Below are positions 1 through 12,202 of a stretch of DNA of 64,000 bases, piece by piece (within the stretch, counting starts at the first letter, position 1; each line of letters opens with the position of its first letter). Position numbers and translations under genes: made by a program. Below the pieces are notes generated by a model, which worked only from the letters and a program-made list of their open reading frames with translations, ran no database searches and was not told where the DNA came from. This DNA comes from Craspedostauros australis. Lineage: Eukaryota > Bacillariophyta > Bacillariophyceae > Mastogloiales > Achnanthaceae. The DNA is taken from NCBI GenBank assembly GCA_026770025.1, contig JAMXDE010000019.1:558001-622000 (forward strand), given 5' to 3'.

Positions 1-2079
1 AGGGAAGCACCTAAGAGACAACAGGACGCCCCGTGTCGCCACCGCGACAGATGCCTACCATGAAAATTGAAATCGGAAGAGAAAGTGAGATTGTGCTCAC
101 AGTTCTAAAACGGTACAGTTTCTCACAGCGGATTACATTACAGTACTAACTAAAACCCCGGATTTCCAACAATGGAGTTTGGTTTGCAGATGCTGGATGT
201 ACGAATCCTTTTTCTGGACCTCCTGCCTTAGCGTCGTCAAGACGATGGATGACACATTGGTCTCTGGTCCTACGGAAGGCGAACGAGAAAGGCGCTACGA
301 GACGCGAGGCATCGGCGGCACTGAGGTCATCGATTCTGAAGAGCCGCGCTGCCGTAGCGTCTTTCGTGATCTAGCCCGCGTGAGAAGTACGATGGACCAA
401 GTCATGGTTGTCTGATGCTCAGCGTGTTCGATTTATGACTCAAGTGGAAGCCGAGCGAAGTATCATCGATTTCTATGTTACGATACAAATATGCGATACG
501 TTAGAAGTTGGAGGTGGAGTCGTTCGTATAATACTATTACAATTTTATATGACCCACGTCAGCCAATGACCGTACGGTCGCTACAGGATCCTGAAAAAAT
601 GGGCTCCTATAGAGACTATAATTTAATCATATATACTTCAACACATTGGTAATAAGGTTGGAGTGTTAGAAAGTGAATCCAGGCCTTGGTTATAAACTTA
701 TGATGGCGTCAGCCTAGCGTTTTCGAGGCAAAACGTGATGCAAGCGGCCAGAATTCTCTTTTTGAGGGGCTCTTGTCACGACACGTGGAACCCATTTCTG
801 TCTGGTTTTCGATTTCTTTGTGTTTTGCTTGGTGGGACCCTTGATTTGGAACAAAATCACGTGCTGATTTGGACGTTACGGACGTTAATTTCAGTCGAAG
901 CTGTGATGACTTGTTTCTTCTTGTCGTTAAGTGCGATGTGATGTCGCATGTTCCATGTTGAGTGACGTCGTCAAGCCCACGAGTGGTTGGACAGACGTTT
1001 TATTGGATGTTTTCATCCCAGCTGGTCCAGATCGATACTGATTCTCACGTTTGTTTTGGGTCGCAGAAGCAGGTTTGCCAATCCGTTTCGAATGTGCATT
1101 TGGGACGCTCGTCGTGCGATGGAAATGAAATCAACTGCATTTGCGTTTTGCATCGCGTGTCGCCACACAACATGGCGGAGAGTCTGGCGTTGCTCATGCG
1201 ATCCTTTTGCGCCAGTTCGATGCTCGCTTTCATTCCCGTTTTGCAACGCGCGGTTCTGCTTAGTGACCTTGCGTCATACTCCTCTACATTCATCACAACA
1301 TCATATGCACTGCATGCTCTACTCACACTCTACTATTCTACTCTGCATGATGTTGCTTTTCTGTGTATACTCGATCTGGATTGTTTGCCAACTGTTGTCT
1401 TGTTGTCCAAATATGACGAGCACAATCACCTGCATCACTGAATGGGAACGAGTAGTATTTTGCATCGACGCGTCCGACTGAATCATGTTGTGAACGTTCA
1501 TGTTAACAATTGACGATTAACACACACATCACCGCATCCAACGACACACGCTCGCAAGCGCAACATCAACATCAACACAATCACCCAAACATGCTCAGGA
1601 GCACACATCAAATGCCCAAGTGCAAGGAAACCCAAGACAACCCAAGAGCACCAACTGAAGGAAATGATGAAGTCTTCAACGACTCTACTCCCCCACCCAA
1701 TATCTGGATGGCCTCTCCATGCATTCTCTTATTGGCACTTACACTTGGAGTTGCCCATGGTCATCCAGGTGTCTGGAGACTGAAAATAGCAACATTCCCT
1801 TCCCTCCCAGCAGAAACAAATTAATTGCAGCTCTGTCGCATCTCCAACAGCAATTTCTTCAGGACAATACCTGTCATACACACACATCTATCCATCAAAC
1901 AGAGAAAAAGTCTGCCTATCAACACCTACAAACACATTTGAGAGCCAATCATGATCAGCCAACAAAGAGCAAATGTCTAGACTACAGAAGCCAGCAAGAC
2001 AATGATCCAAACCACAATGTGGAAAGAGGCAGCCAGAACTTCATCTATGCCTGCCTTTGCCTCCACCTTGATCAGGATG
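1..2079. other. No supported gene
   Basis: Open frames of 60-164 codons occur here on both strands, but those at 0.96-1.48 kb overlap in several frames at once. None has a recognisable domain, and several begin at non-ATG codons. Between 1.5 and 2.08 kb the plus strand is rich in CA and AAC words. I see no RNA gene, transposon end or tandem repeat. It may be intergenic DNA or an eroded repeat. Confidence 0.5.
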
Positions 2080-2097
2080 ACTTGCCTATAGGCAAGT
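2080..2097. repeat. Perfect 18-bp palindrome at an LTR edge
   Basis: The 18 bases read identically on both strands (ACTTGCCTA followed by TAGGCAAGT). The right half is the start of an inverted, diverged Copia-A LTR, so the palindrome sits exactly on that boundary. Confidence 0.8.
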
Positions 2098-2898
2098 TCC
2101 ACTCATGGATACTCTTGTGATTTCATACAACAGTGTTAGTGGTGGTGCTGGTTGCTATGGTTTCTTCTGCTATTTCATTATGTTGCTAGTCTGATTCTAC
2201 CTTGGAGTCTCTGCTGTAAGTCCGATGCTCTTGGTGTCTTCCGTTGGTCCACCTCACTATGAGTCGGCACACAAGATCCTCTCTTGCTGTTACTTGTATT
2301 CTCTCTCGCTCTCTCAATATTGTGTGTTCGTACCATGCAATATTCCGGACTCGACATGTACTCCATATTCGATACACATTCCATCATCTCATCCTCTATT
2401 GGCCCACTACTCCACGAGTAATCACCAATGTCTCGTCCAAACTCCTCCTTGCATATCCGCAATCTTGATGTCACTCGGTCATCAAATCTTCGCCTTCTTG
2501 GTCTGATGTGGAGACAGCTGTCCATGTGGTGACATGATGACATCCTGTCAACATCAGCTGTCATGTTCCATACTTCTTCAGATTCCAAATTCCATTGATG
2601 ATGCAATGGTCTGGTGAGGATATTGTCATTTGAGGTTTAGTTGGGAATTGCATCGATTCTTCTTCGATGTCAACTGTTTTCTGTTGGTTGATGGACAGGC
2701 AGGATTCCTGATGTTCTCAGAAATGTTTGTTCACGAATTTCCTTCCAAGATTCCGATTGCTTTCGTGTGTCCGAATTCGTGATGTGATTTCGACAATCAC
2801 AGATCACTATTGACATGAATGTATTTGCACTATTTGTGCAAAGAGTATACGAGAATGACGGGTGAGCGATGCACATACACATACGCACATTCTGACAG
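2091..2898 (-). mobile_element. Diverged Copia-A LTR relic
   Basis: Read on the minus strand this matches the Copia-A LTR from near its 5' end to its GGAACTTGCC end. Shared landmarks are the GA-rich tract, the repeated GTCGACA words and the end block. It is clearly more diverged than the LTRs further right and both termini are worn. No second LTR or internal pol sequence in the same orientation accompanies it. It is probably an old solo LTR or element end. Confidence 0.7.
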
Positions 2899-3745
2899 GC
2901 AATGGCAAGAACAGGATTCTCGAAGCTCTCGCCGATCTTGGTAAACGTGGCAATGACATCGATGCCACAGTAGCGTCATACAAGAACAAAGAGATGGTTA
3001 TCATGGACATCGACTTGGTGCATGCACTTGCCCCAATGAGACGCAACAAGAATTCCAAAGCAGAGCACTTCGCCCCAGCCTTCGGAACCGTGTCCAAAGG
3101 CAAAGAAAATCTGGCAGATGGAATTGTGTCCTTCATTGGTGCAAGGTAGAATGCAGACAAGCCAGAGCTGGAGGATCAAACACTGCAAACTATCTTTATT
3201 CATGCCACATACTACTTGAAGGGATCCAACACCAACATGTTCAAGGTCCAACACAACAAGAACAGGGCATACGACAAGCTTGTGCACGTTCCGTTGGAAA
3301 GAAGAGTTCATCCTGTGAGACATGTAGAAAGGAGAAGCTCCCCAAGGAGTTCAAGGAGTCTCAAATTGGAATGAAAACGAATCCAAAGGGAGACAAACCA
3401 GGCATACCGTGCATCCAGGAGGAGATCGCCATTCATTTCTTAACCAGTTCATGAGTCAGAATTCTTGCCTGGCACGATGGCGGCACTCGATAGTCGTCGC
3501 AATCAATACGAGAAAAAGGAAGATCATGGTGTCAAATTCAAATACACCAAGGGCACCATTGGTGTTGCCAATAAGTTGGGCGAGATATGAACTACTCTTG
3601 ATGGATTCCATGTCCAAGATATTGAAGAATGAAATGATAACTACACGAACAGCAACGACAACACACAACCAACCAAGCAGCGAAGAGAGAAAGAGATGCG
3701 GGTATAGGTATGACTTTGCACAAGCATGGACAAGAACAACAGTAT
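2899..3745 (+). other. Spacer with an unrecognised coding-like relic
   Basis: This segment lies between two Copia-A LTR relics that point away from each other. A frame from about 2862 to 3374 reads like protein, containing KNRILEALADLGKRGNDID, but it is interrupted and I recognise no domain. A second coding-like stretch in another frame is present near 3.47-3.6 kb (MAALDSRRNQYEKKEDHG). It could be a worn internal piece of a mobile element or a captured host exon; I cannot tell which. Confidence 0.3.
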
Positions 3746-4514
3746 TGTCGAGATGTACATGCGTGTATATGTCAAGATGTACGTGTATACGTGCATCGTT
3801 CACCCGCTATTCTCTCATACATGTTTGGACGGAACAACTACATTCGTGTCGATAGTATAATGTGATTCGTCAGAATCACAACAGAAATGGAACACACGAA
3901 AATGAGCGGAATTTCTGGAGGAAATTTGCAATCAGTGATTTCTGAGAGAATCAGGAACATCGTCCGTCCATCCATCAATGGAAACGCATGGTATCGAGCG
4001 AAACTCGAGGTACCTCTCAACTAAACTCCAGATGACGATATCATCTGAGAGACCATCGCATCACCAATGGAACATGACATCTGGAGAGCAGAAGGACACC
4101 TACTGATGTCAACAGGATGTCATTGTGTCACCACGTCGACATCTGTCTCCATGTCAGAAGCAGAAGGTGAAGATTCGATGACCGAAGATCATCGAGATCT
4201 TGGATACGTGAGGAGAAGTTCAAATGGTAAGTACTCATGGAGTAGGAACCAGTAGTGAATGAACGGAGTGTCGTGCAGCACGAGCACACGATACTGAGAG
4301 AGAGAGAATACGAATAGCAGCGAGAGAGCATCTCATGTACCGACTCATAGCCGGAGACCCTATTTGCGAAACAGATAAACGCGCCGAGAGCGTCGGGCAA
4401 GAGAACAGACACCGAGAGGATTGAAGTATTAACGTAATGAAATAGCAAACAGATCGACTATCAACAACACCGTCTTCCACGATCGTAGGCTTCCAATCAC
4501 GGAACTTGCCAACA
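3746..4514 (+). mobile_element. Diverged Copia-A LTR (solo)
   Basis: It starts TGTCGAGATG and ends GGAACTTGCCAACA, the family's two termini, and is 769 bp long. It is noticeably diverged from the Copia-A LTRs at 4793 and beyond. No Copia-A internal sequence adjoins it, and the five bases on either side (agtat / accgc) do not match. It reads as an old solo LTR or one end of a rearranged copy. The 278 bp that follow (4515-4792) contain nothing I recognise. Confidence 0.75.
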
Positions 4515-4792
4515 ACCGCTGGTCAGGCGTATGTCATTGCCAATGTCATCACCAATTGCACTGTCTCCATCCCAGATGTACGCTCTTCGAAAACACAAAG
4601 CATGTGCTGCGCATGCTGTATTTTGCGCATATCAATATCCTCTTTTGTCAGCGCCAGCGTATGGCCTCAGGTCGTACATGTAGCTGCAATTGTCGATTCT
4701 CAGTTGTTGAGAGGACTGTGAGGCGCCTGAATCAAGCAACCAACAAGTTGAGTCATCCGACGCATAAAGACTGTGTCACACTCACACCCATA

Positions 4793-5949
4793 TGTCGAGA
4801 TGTACATGGGAGTACATGTCGAGATGTACGTGTATATGTGCATCGTTCACCTGTTATTCTCTCATACGCACTTGGACGGTATAACTACATTCGTTTCGAT
4901 AATATGCTGTGATTCGTCAGAATTACAGGGGAGACGGAACACACGAAAAGGAGCAAGATTTCTGAAGGAAATTTGCAAATGACGATTTCTGAGAGAATTG
5001 GAAGATCGTCCGTCCATCCATCAATGATACCAAGAGAATCTCGAGGTACTTCCCAACTAAACCTCAGATGACGATATCATCTGACAGACTACTGCATCAC
5101 CAATGGAACGTGACATCTGGAGAGCAGAAGGACACCTACTGACGTCGACAGGATGCCATCATGTCACCACGTGGACATCTGTCTCCAAGTCAGAACAGGA
5201 GGCGAAGATCCGATGACCGAAGAGGGCATCAGCATCATGAATACTGAAGGTGAACTTCAAATGGCGAGTACTCATGGAGTAGGAGCCAGTACTGAACGAA
5301 CGGAGTGTCGAATACGGAGTACGCATCGAACACGGAGTATCGTGTAGCACGAGCACACGGTGTTGAGAGAGATGTTAAAATAGCGCGCTGCGGAATCGAA
5401 CCACGGAGCCAGTCCACGCCCTGCATGAACACAAGAAATTAACGCTTATAACCCATATCGCGACACCCTCCCTAATTCTTGGATTCATGCCCTTGAGCCC
5501 CCCTATCATGAGGACCCCCCACACTCTATCTTTATACTGCCGCTGTAGGCAGTCGGCAAGTTTCGGGTGTTTCTGTGTGTTTTTTGTAGCAGGGGTGGGT
5601 ACCAGCCGACGGAATCGAACCTTAGGCCACGCTACCATGTTAAAATAGCGCGCTGCGGAATCGAACCACGGAGCCAGTCCACGCCCTGCATGAACACAAG
5701 AAATTAACGCTTATAACCCATGTCGCGACAGAGAGAGAATACAGAAAGGAGCGAGAGAGCATCTCGCGTACCGACTCATAGTCGGAGACTGAATCTACAA
5801 AACAGATTGAAGCGCCGAGAGCATCGGGCAAGAGAACGAACGGACACCGAGAGTATCGGAGTGCCAACGTAATGAAATAGCAAACAGAAGACTATCAACC
5901 AACACCATCTTCCACGATCGTAGGTTACCGTGAGCGGAACTTGCCAACA
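4793..5949 (+). mobile_element. 5' LTR of Copia-A copy 1, carrying a TRIM
   Basis: It runs from TGTCGAGATG to TTGCCAACA. Without the 358-bp insert at 5373-5730 it is about 0.8 kb, like its sister LTRs. Family landmarks include an 8-bp-stem hairpin (TCAGATGA / TCATCTGA) and a GA microsatellite; the TRIM entered the latter. Confidence 0.9.
5373..5730 (-). mobile_element. TRIM (terminal-repeat retrotransposon in miniature)
   Basis: Two direct repeats of 93 bp (5373-5465 and 5638-5730) differ by about one base, begin TG and end CA, and flank only 172 bp of noncoding DNA. Read on the minus strand, the bases just inside the first repeat are TGGTAGCG, which matches the start of a primer binding site for initiator tRNA-Met (yeast Ty1 uses the same eight bases). 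The bases just before the second repeat are AGGGAGGG, a polypurine tract. The flanks are GA repeats (gaga or gagaga on both sides), so the exact target duplication is ambiguous. It has no coding capacity and would need proteins from another element. The near-identical repeats suggest a young insertion. Confidence 0.85.
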
Positions 5950-5961
5950 CGTTTATAAACG
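5950..5961. repeat. 12-bp palindrome at the primer-site position of Copia-A
   Basis: CGTTTATAAACG starts at the first base after the 5' LTR, where a primer binding site is expected. There is no TGG. The same palindrome is at 18386-18397, 30560-30571 and 38577-38588, each abutting a Copia-A 5' LTR. Confidence 0.8.
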
Positions 5962-6029
5962 ATAGATCAGGGCGAACCCGCAGATCGGATCGTGCAAGGA
6001 AGACGAACATCATTCAAGAGCAGCAGGCT

Positions 6030-8400
6030 GAATGAGCGAGGAAGAGGAATTGAGAGACATCCCTCTGTCCAACCCGACTATCAAGAGAGAAGAAGGTGCG
6101 AGTGAGACTCCACCACGAGAAGAGAAGGAAGTAGCAGCGGCTACTGTCCTATCAGGCGCAGACGCAAGCGCGATCGACGAGACCAAAGAGGAACGGTCTG
6201 CAAGACAACATCGCGAGAAGGAGAGGATCCTCAAGACGGTCAAGCAAGAGGAGACTGGTGTGACGGAGAGCATTCGCACAGCCAAACAGAGGAGAATTTG
6301 TGACGAAAACAATCTCCGCGCAACAACAGGCGAAAATCGAAAAAGTGACAACACAGAAACAGACGGAAATCAAGGGCGCGAGCGCGCCAACAACAAAACA
6401 ACGAATCAATATGGCGACATCAGCCAACATGAACAAGCGACGCATCAAGGAGCCGATGTTCAGCGGTGAACAGGAAGACTACAGCGCATGGGAGTCCCAA
6501 GCAAAGGCATACGCTCGTGCACAGAAGACGAAAGACGTGATGTTGGGCAAGACCAAGGTACCAACAGTGAGTGAGATCGCGGCAGCCGCCGATGAAGCCA
6601 AGGAAGCGATGGAGGAGATCTACGAGCTGGGATGTGACTGCTTCAGTGATCTGATCCTCATGATGGATGCAGAGAAAGGAAAAGGGAAGCAGGCCATCCA
6701 GTACATCAACCAATGCATCTCCGACGACTACCCCGAAGGAGACGCACACGCAGCGTGGAACGTTCTCGCGGAGACGTTCCGACCATCCGATGCGGTGACA
6801 AAGATGAAACTCAAGCGCCAATTCAACAACGAAAAGATGAAGAGAGACACAGACCCAGACATCTACATCACGCAACTTGAGAGTCTACGATCGCGTCTCC
6901 ACGATGTCAAATATGAGATCACGGACGAGGAAATGATCATGCAGATTCTCAGCACAGTGAGCGTGGAATACAAAACCCACGTCGTGAACTTCCAACACCA
7001 ACTCACGTTCAATCCGGATCTGGTTACCATCAACACGATCAGAGGAGTACTCCGCACTGCGTACGCCACGCACAGAGGAGGCAAAGCATACGTCGACGAC
7101 TTCCAAGACAGTAACACGAAGAGCAACGACACCGGTTTCACAAGCACCGGTAACTTCAAGGGTACTTGTCACAACTGTGGCGTGTATGGCCATAGATCCG
7201 CCGATTGCCCAGAACGCAAGAAATTGAACAACAAGAAAAATAACAACAACAACAACAACAACCGCAACAAGGGAAGCGGCTTCAAGGGCAAGTGCAACTA
7301 CTGCGGCATCTTTGGACATCGTGAGGCGGAGTGCCGAAAGAAGAAGTTCAACGAGAAGAAGAAGGCCGACGAGCAGGCCAACACAGCTACGGAAGGACAC
7401 GACAAGAGCGGACACGAGATGGTACTCTCGGCAAAAGACATGCTGCTCTGCATGTTTGTGTCCGACGACTACATCGAAGACTCCTTCTTCAATAACTTCG
7501 AGTACGTTGGGAGTGACGACGAAGTGCAGGACGATGAGATCGTCCGGGAGTGGCTCAGCGAGGAGCCAATCATCCACGAGGTGGATCCAAGACGCGAAGT
7601 GAGCTACGAATGCTGCTTCAACGCGCACGACCTGATCGGTTCATACGGCGACGAAGCCGAGATGGACAGCAAGGCCAACAATAGCGACATCGAAGAGACC
7701 ATGAGCGATGACGATGACGACGCCGACGAGAACGGCGCAGATGAAGACGATGAGGCGAACCGCGGCGCGGCGCCTCCTCCTCCAGCGGCGGGGAACAACA
7801 GATCGGGCATCTTCAACGAGGATGACAGCAACGAATCCGAGGACGGCAATCATCCAGACGACAGCTTCAATCCAAACGAGCGTGTTGTCTACCCAGGGAA
7901 TATCGACTTCCCACCAATCGAGGATCCCAACAGGTCCAACTACCTCCATCGTCATGATACCGTCCCATATGCGACAGAGACAGCATTGGTGATCCAGAAG
8001 CAACTCATCTTCGATGCAGTGATGGAAGCAGGAGTGAGCCTGTTCCCAGGAGTCGCACAAGGAGTGCTGAGATCAATATGGGTGAACATGATGGGATCGA
8101 TCCTATCCAAGAACTTCAGATTGATCGAAGAGATTCTCGCCAATTCGGTTGTGATCAATCGCATACTGGAAGCAGCCAAGACAGAGACGATCCCAGAGAC
8201 GGATCTGCATACATCCTTGGAGGATGTATGCGCGTACTCTTACGCGAGCGTCCACGCGTCCACCCATATGATCCAGTCACAGGATCTCATCAAAGCAACA
8301 CGATTCCATCGGACTACGCGCAACTACCCGATGACATGGATGACGGAGACCATCATCCTCCATACAACGAAGATGGAGTCCACGAAGACGACGACGACGG
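6030..8400 (+). mobile_element. gag region of Copia-A copy 1
   Basis: It encodes an acidic, charged N-terminal part, a copia-type capsid region (about 6.45-7.1 kb) and two CCHC zinc knuckles: CHNCGVYGHRSADC near 7.16-7.21 kb and CNYCGIFGHREAEC near 7.29-7.33 kb. A poly-asparagine linker separates the knuckles. A long acidic tail follows. The knuckles would bind element RNA in the virus-like particle. The region is a fossil and part of the interrupted copy described above. Confidence 0.85.
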
Positions 8401-8449
8401 CAGCTTCGACGACGAGATAGCTGCGGCAGCTGTGGAGCAACTCCACAAG

Positions 8450-10500
8450 CTGAGCACCAAGTACAAGGACAAGGTCAACAAGGACACCTGGCTCGCCGAT
8501 AGCGGAGCTTCGTGTCACATTGTCAACTCAGACGCCGCTCTCTTCAACGTGCGGCACATCAAGTCCTTCGTCCAAGTGGGAGACAGCACGAAGCTGGATT
8601 CTCCCAAGATGGGATCCATTCGCTTGAAGGTCAAGCAGCAAGACAACACTGGCCACGTCATCCGGTTCGATGATGTGAAGTACACACCCAAGATGGCGGT
8701 GAACCTTTTCTCCACGAACAAGGCTCTGTACAACGGTTACCAGCTTGGTAACAACGGCATTCTGATGGACATCATCAACGGATCCGTAACGAAGATCGTG
8801 TTCGATCGAGTCTTCCCCACATCCAACGGATTCATCACGGGAGTGCAGATGCATCCCATCATGCCAACAGACGACGACAAGGCTTGCACAGTCATCGTCA
8901 AGAATCCATCCAAGGAGATCAGCGCGGTGAACCTGCACCGAATTCTTGGCCACGCGCCACTCGAGACCATGAAGCGGACGGCCGCTCAATACGGATGGAA
9001 AATCATCGGCGAGATGCCAGTATGTCGCGACTGCGCGGTCGCGAACGCAAGAGTGAAAAATATTCCGAAGGCAACCATTCCAAGAGCAACTCACCGTGGC
9101 GAACGGCTCTTCATTGACATTAGTTACACTAAACACATAAGCTTCGGAGATAAACGCTACTGGACCCTGATTGTGGACGACTGCACAGATCACTGCTGGA
9201 GTTTCTTTCTCAAGAACAAGAGTGATCAACCAGGATACATCAAACGGTTCGTTCAAACAATCAAGTCACAGACTGGTGACCAACAGATCATCTTCCGAGG
9301 TGACAACAGTGGAGAGAACAAAATCCACGGAGGATATTCTCATCGATGCAGGACTCAACGTGAAATTCGAATACACGGCATCGAACACGCCGCAACAGAA
9401 CGGCAGAGTGGAACGCAAATTCGCGTACCTCTATACCAAGATCCGCTCCATGCTCAACGGAGCACAACTCGACAAAGAGTATAGGCACGGCTTGTGGGCA
9501 GCAGCTGCTAGCACTGCCACTGCCATCGCCAACATCACCGTAGCGAAGAACCAGAAGGAGTCACCACATTGATAATTCTTTGGCAACGATCCACCATATG
9601 CGGATGCACTCCGCACTTTCGGAGAGGTGGGTGTTGTGAAGACTACCTATGGCGGGATTACCGCCAAACTCAAGAACAGAGGAGAAGAGATGGTGTTCAT
9701 TGGATATGCACACCAACATGCATCAGGGGTCTACAACATGTACAGACCATCGACCAAGTCGCTCATCTGTTCACGCGATATCAAGTGGCTCAACCAATCA
9801 TACGGACAGTTCCGTGGCTGGGCACCAGCACCAAACATATCCAACGAAACAGGAACAACAGACGCATACGGCTTCACAACCATCAGACGGAAGGGAGCAA
9901 CGCCAAGGACGGCAACGCGTCAAACATCGGAAGCAAAGAGAGTATCTTTCGCTGACAGCAACAGGTACTATATCCTATCAGACAGTGATGATGAGGATGA
10001 TGAGGACGATGGAGTAGTAACTCAACTGATCTACAACAACAAGGAAGATCGGAGCGAATCCAATCATGAGGATGACGAGACCCCACCATCCAGCGACGAA
10101 GCCGGTGATGAGACAGGTGTCACCCCTCCAAACACACCAGCGAGATCTACACATGAGACACCATTGAGACCTCCACCAAGCAAACCGAGCAAGCGTGACA
10201 TAGCTAGAAAGGAGAGGATCCGACATCACAAAGCACGAGGCAGGAAGGGAGAAGCTAATCCCAAGTCAACTGCAGGGAAGAGTATTCCCAGAGCTCTGCG
10301 CGAGCTCGAAGACTTCAATGAACGAGGTCGAAAGGAAGAAGGCTACGAGAGCGAATCATCATACAACAAAGATAGTGATGAACTCAGCGATGAGATAGCT
10401 GACGAATCAAACAACAAAATGAGTGACAACAACGAAACCACAGATGAAGAAATCGAAGACGAAGATGAAGAGATCGAGATCACTCATCATAGCACAACTG
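8450..10500 (+). mobile_element. Protease-integrase region of Copia-A copy 1
   Basis: The protease is marked by LADSGASCH near 8.5 kb (aspartic protease D-S-G-A). A GAG-pre-integrase/HHCC zinc part follows (HRILGHAPLE through CRDC, about 8.93-9.04 kb), then the DDE integrase core (LIVDDCTDH and FRGDNSGEN, about 9.1-9.35 kb; SNTPQQNGRVERK, about 9.38-9.41 kb). An acidic and proline-rich tail typical of copia integrases extends to about 10.5 kb. In all large copies in this window, gag and pol lie in different, overlapping frames. Confidence 0.85.
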
Positions 10501-10599
10501 GATAATACGGAATGAATGCAATCATTACCGAATCACCAGCGATCGACATTGGACTGTCGATGCAGGACCAGAACGGAGAGTCAAGGAAGTACATCGAAC

Positions 10600-12182
10600 C
10601 AATGACATTCAATGGAGCCTTCAATCACACAGATCCCATCCATCGGAAGGGATATTGAGCAGCCATCAAGAAGGAGTTTGACTCCATGGATACACGCAAA
10701 GTGTATAGCAAGATCAAACGAGACGCCATCCCACGCGGCTGCAGATGCTGCAAGTGCAAATGGGTCTTCAAGCTGAAGCGTGACGGCACACATCGAGCAC
10801 GACTCGTTGCATGTGGCTATTCACAAGTCGCAGGAGTAGACTTCCAAGAGCATTACTCACCCGTCATCCATGACGTGACCTATCGGGTCATGATGGTGAT
10901 CATGCTAATCAAGAAGATGGACTGCGCACTCGTCGATGTCGTAACGGCATTCCTACATGGAGACCTCGACGAGGAGATCTACATGAACTGTCCCAATGGG
11001 ATGGATCATCAACCAGACGAAGCCCTGACCCTACACAAGCCAATCTACGGACTTGTGCAGAGCGCCAGGCAATGGTTCAAGATGTTGGTATCGACCCTCA
11101 AGAATATCAACTTCGAACAGAGCGCGGCAGATCCGTGCCTGTTCTACAGGAAGACGAACAAAGGAAGCATGATTTTGGCCATCTACGTGGACGATTGCTT
11201 CTGTTGCGGAGACTCCAAAGCACTGGAGACATTCCTGAAGGACATCCAAGGCAGTAAATTCAAGGTGACAATCGAGCGCGGACTCGGAGATTACCTCAGC
11301 TGCAACATCGAACTGAACCACGACAAGACCAGAGCAACGTTGCGTCAACCACATCTCATCCGACACCTCATCGAAGAGTTCAGAACCAAGGTTGAGAAGA
11401 TGCAACGCTATGGGACACCAGGAACCCTGGGTCAAATCATCGTACGACCATCCAAAGATAACGGACTGCAGAAGGTCGGACTGGAAGAACATGCCAAATA
11501 CCGCCAAGGCGTTGGTATGCTACTCTTCCTCATCAAGCACTCGCGACCAGATATCGCGAACCCTGTGAGGGAACTCTCCAAGGTATTGATTGGACCCACC
11601 AAGGCTGCAATGAAGGAGATGTATCAGATCATAAAGTATGTGATCGATACAAAGGACTATGGATTGAAGATCCATCCAGCGCGTCCAGATGACGACGGCT
11701 GGGACATGGAGCTCTTCTACAATAGCGAATATGCAGGAGACAAGAACACGAGAATCAGCGTAGGGGGATTCATCCTATACCTGTGCAAGGTACCAATCCT
11801 TTGGCGATCCAAAGCACAGAAGGCCGTCACACTCAGCTCATCCAAAGCAGAATACATTGCCCTTTCCGAAGCGGCAAAGGAAATCTTCTTTGTTATGCAG
11901 CTACTCGAAAGTGTGGGCGTCCCAGTGAAGACACCGATCAAGGTCCGTGTGGACAACATCAGAGCGATCTTCATTGCCAAGAACCCATCAACATCCCAAC
12001 AATTGCGGCACATTGACGTGCGCCATCACTACGTGAGGAACATGGTAATCAACAAAACCATCGAAATCATTTTCGTCAAATCCGAGCAGAAAACAAGCAA
12101 TGGATTCACCAAGAACATCAAGGCCGACTTACAATGTGAACATGAGAAGTCGTACCTTGATACATCGAGAACATTCGAATGA
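10600..12182 (+). mobile_element. Reverse transcriptase-RNase H region of Copia-A copy 1
   Basis: A Ty1/copia RT is clear: the KWVFKLKRDG block near 10.76 kb, the VDVVTAFLHGDLDEEIYM block near 10.95 kb and the catalytic YVDD near 11.19 kb. The RNase H part follows, with SSSKAEYIALSEAAKE near 11.83 kb and DVRHHYVR near 12.02 kb. It ends just before the polypurine tract. Confidence 0.9.
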
Positions 12183-12194
12183 CCGAATGCACAC

Positions 12195-12202
12195 AGGAAG
12201 GG
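12195..12202 (+). other. Polypurine tract of Copia-A copy 1
   Basis: AGGAAGGG immediately precedes the 3' LTR. This is the usual position for the plus-strand primer, and the tract is conserved in the other Copia-A copies. Confidence 0.8.

Noticed and set aside
962-1481. Overlapping frames of 159 and 164 codons
   Set aside because: Both strands are open in several frames at once and no domain is visible; likely chance.
5373-5730. tRNA gene or tRNA-derived SINE, because of a GGTTCGATTCC box-B-like word on the minus strand
   Set aside because: A-box spacing is wrong and no cloverleaf forms; direct terminal repeats, primer site and purine tract fit a TRIM better.
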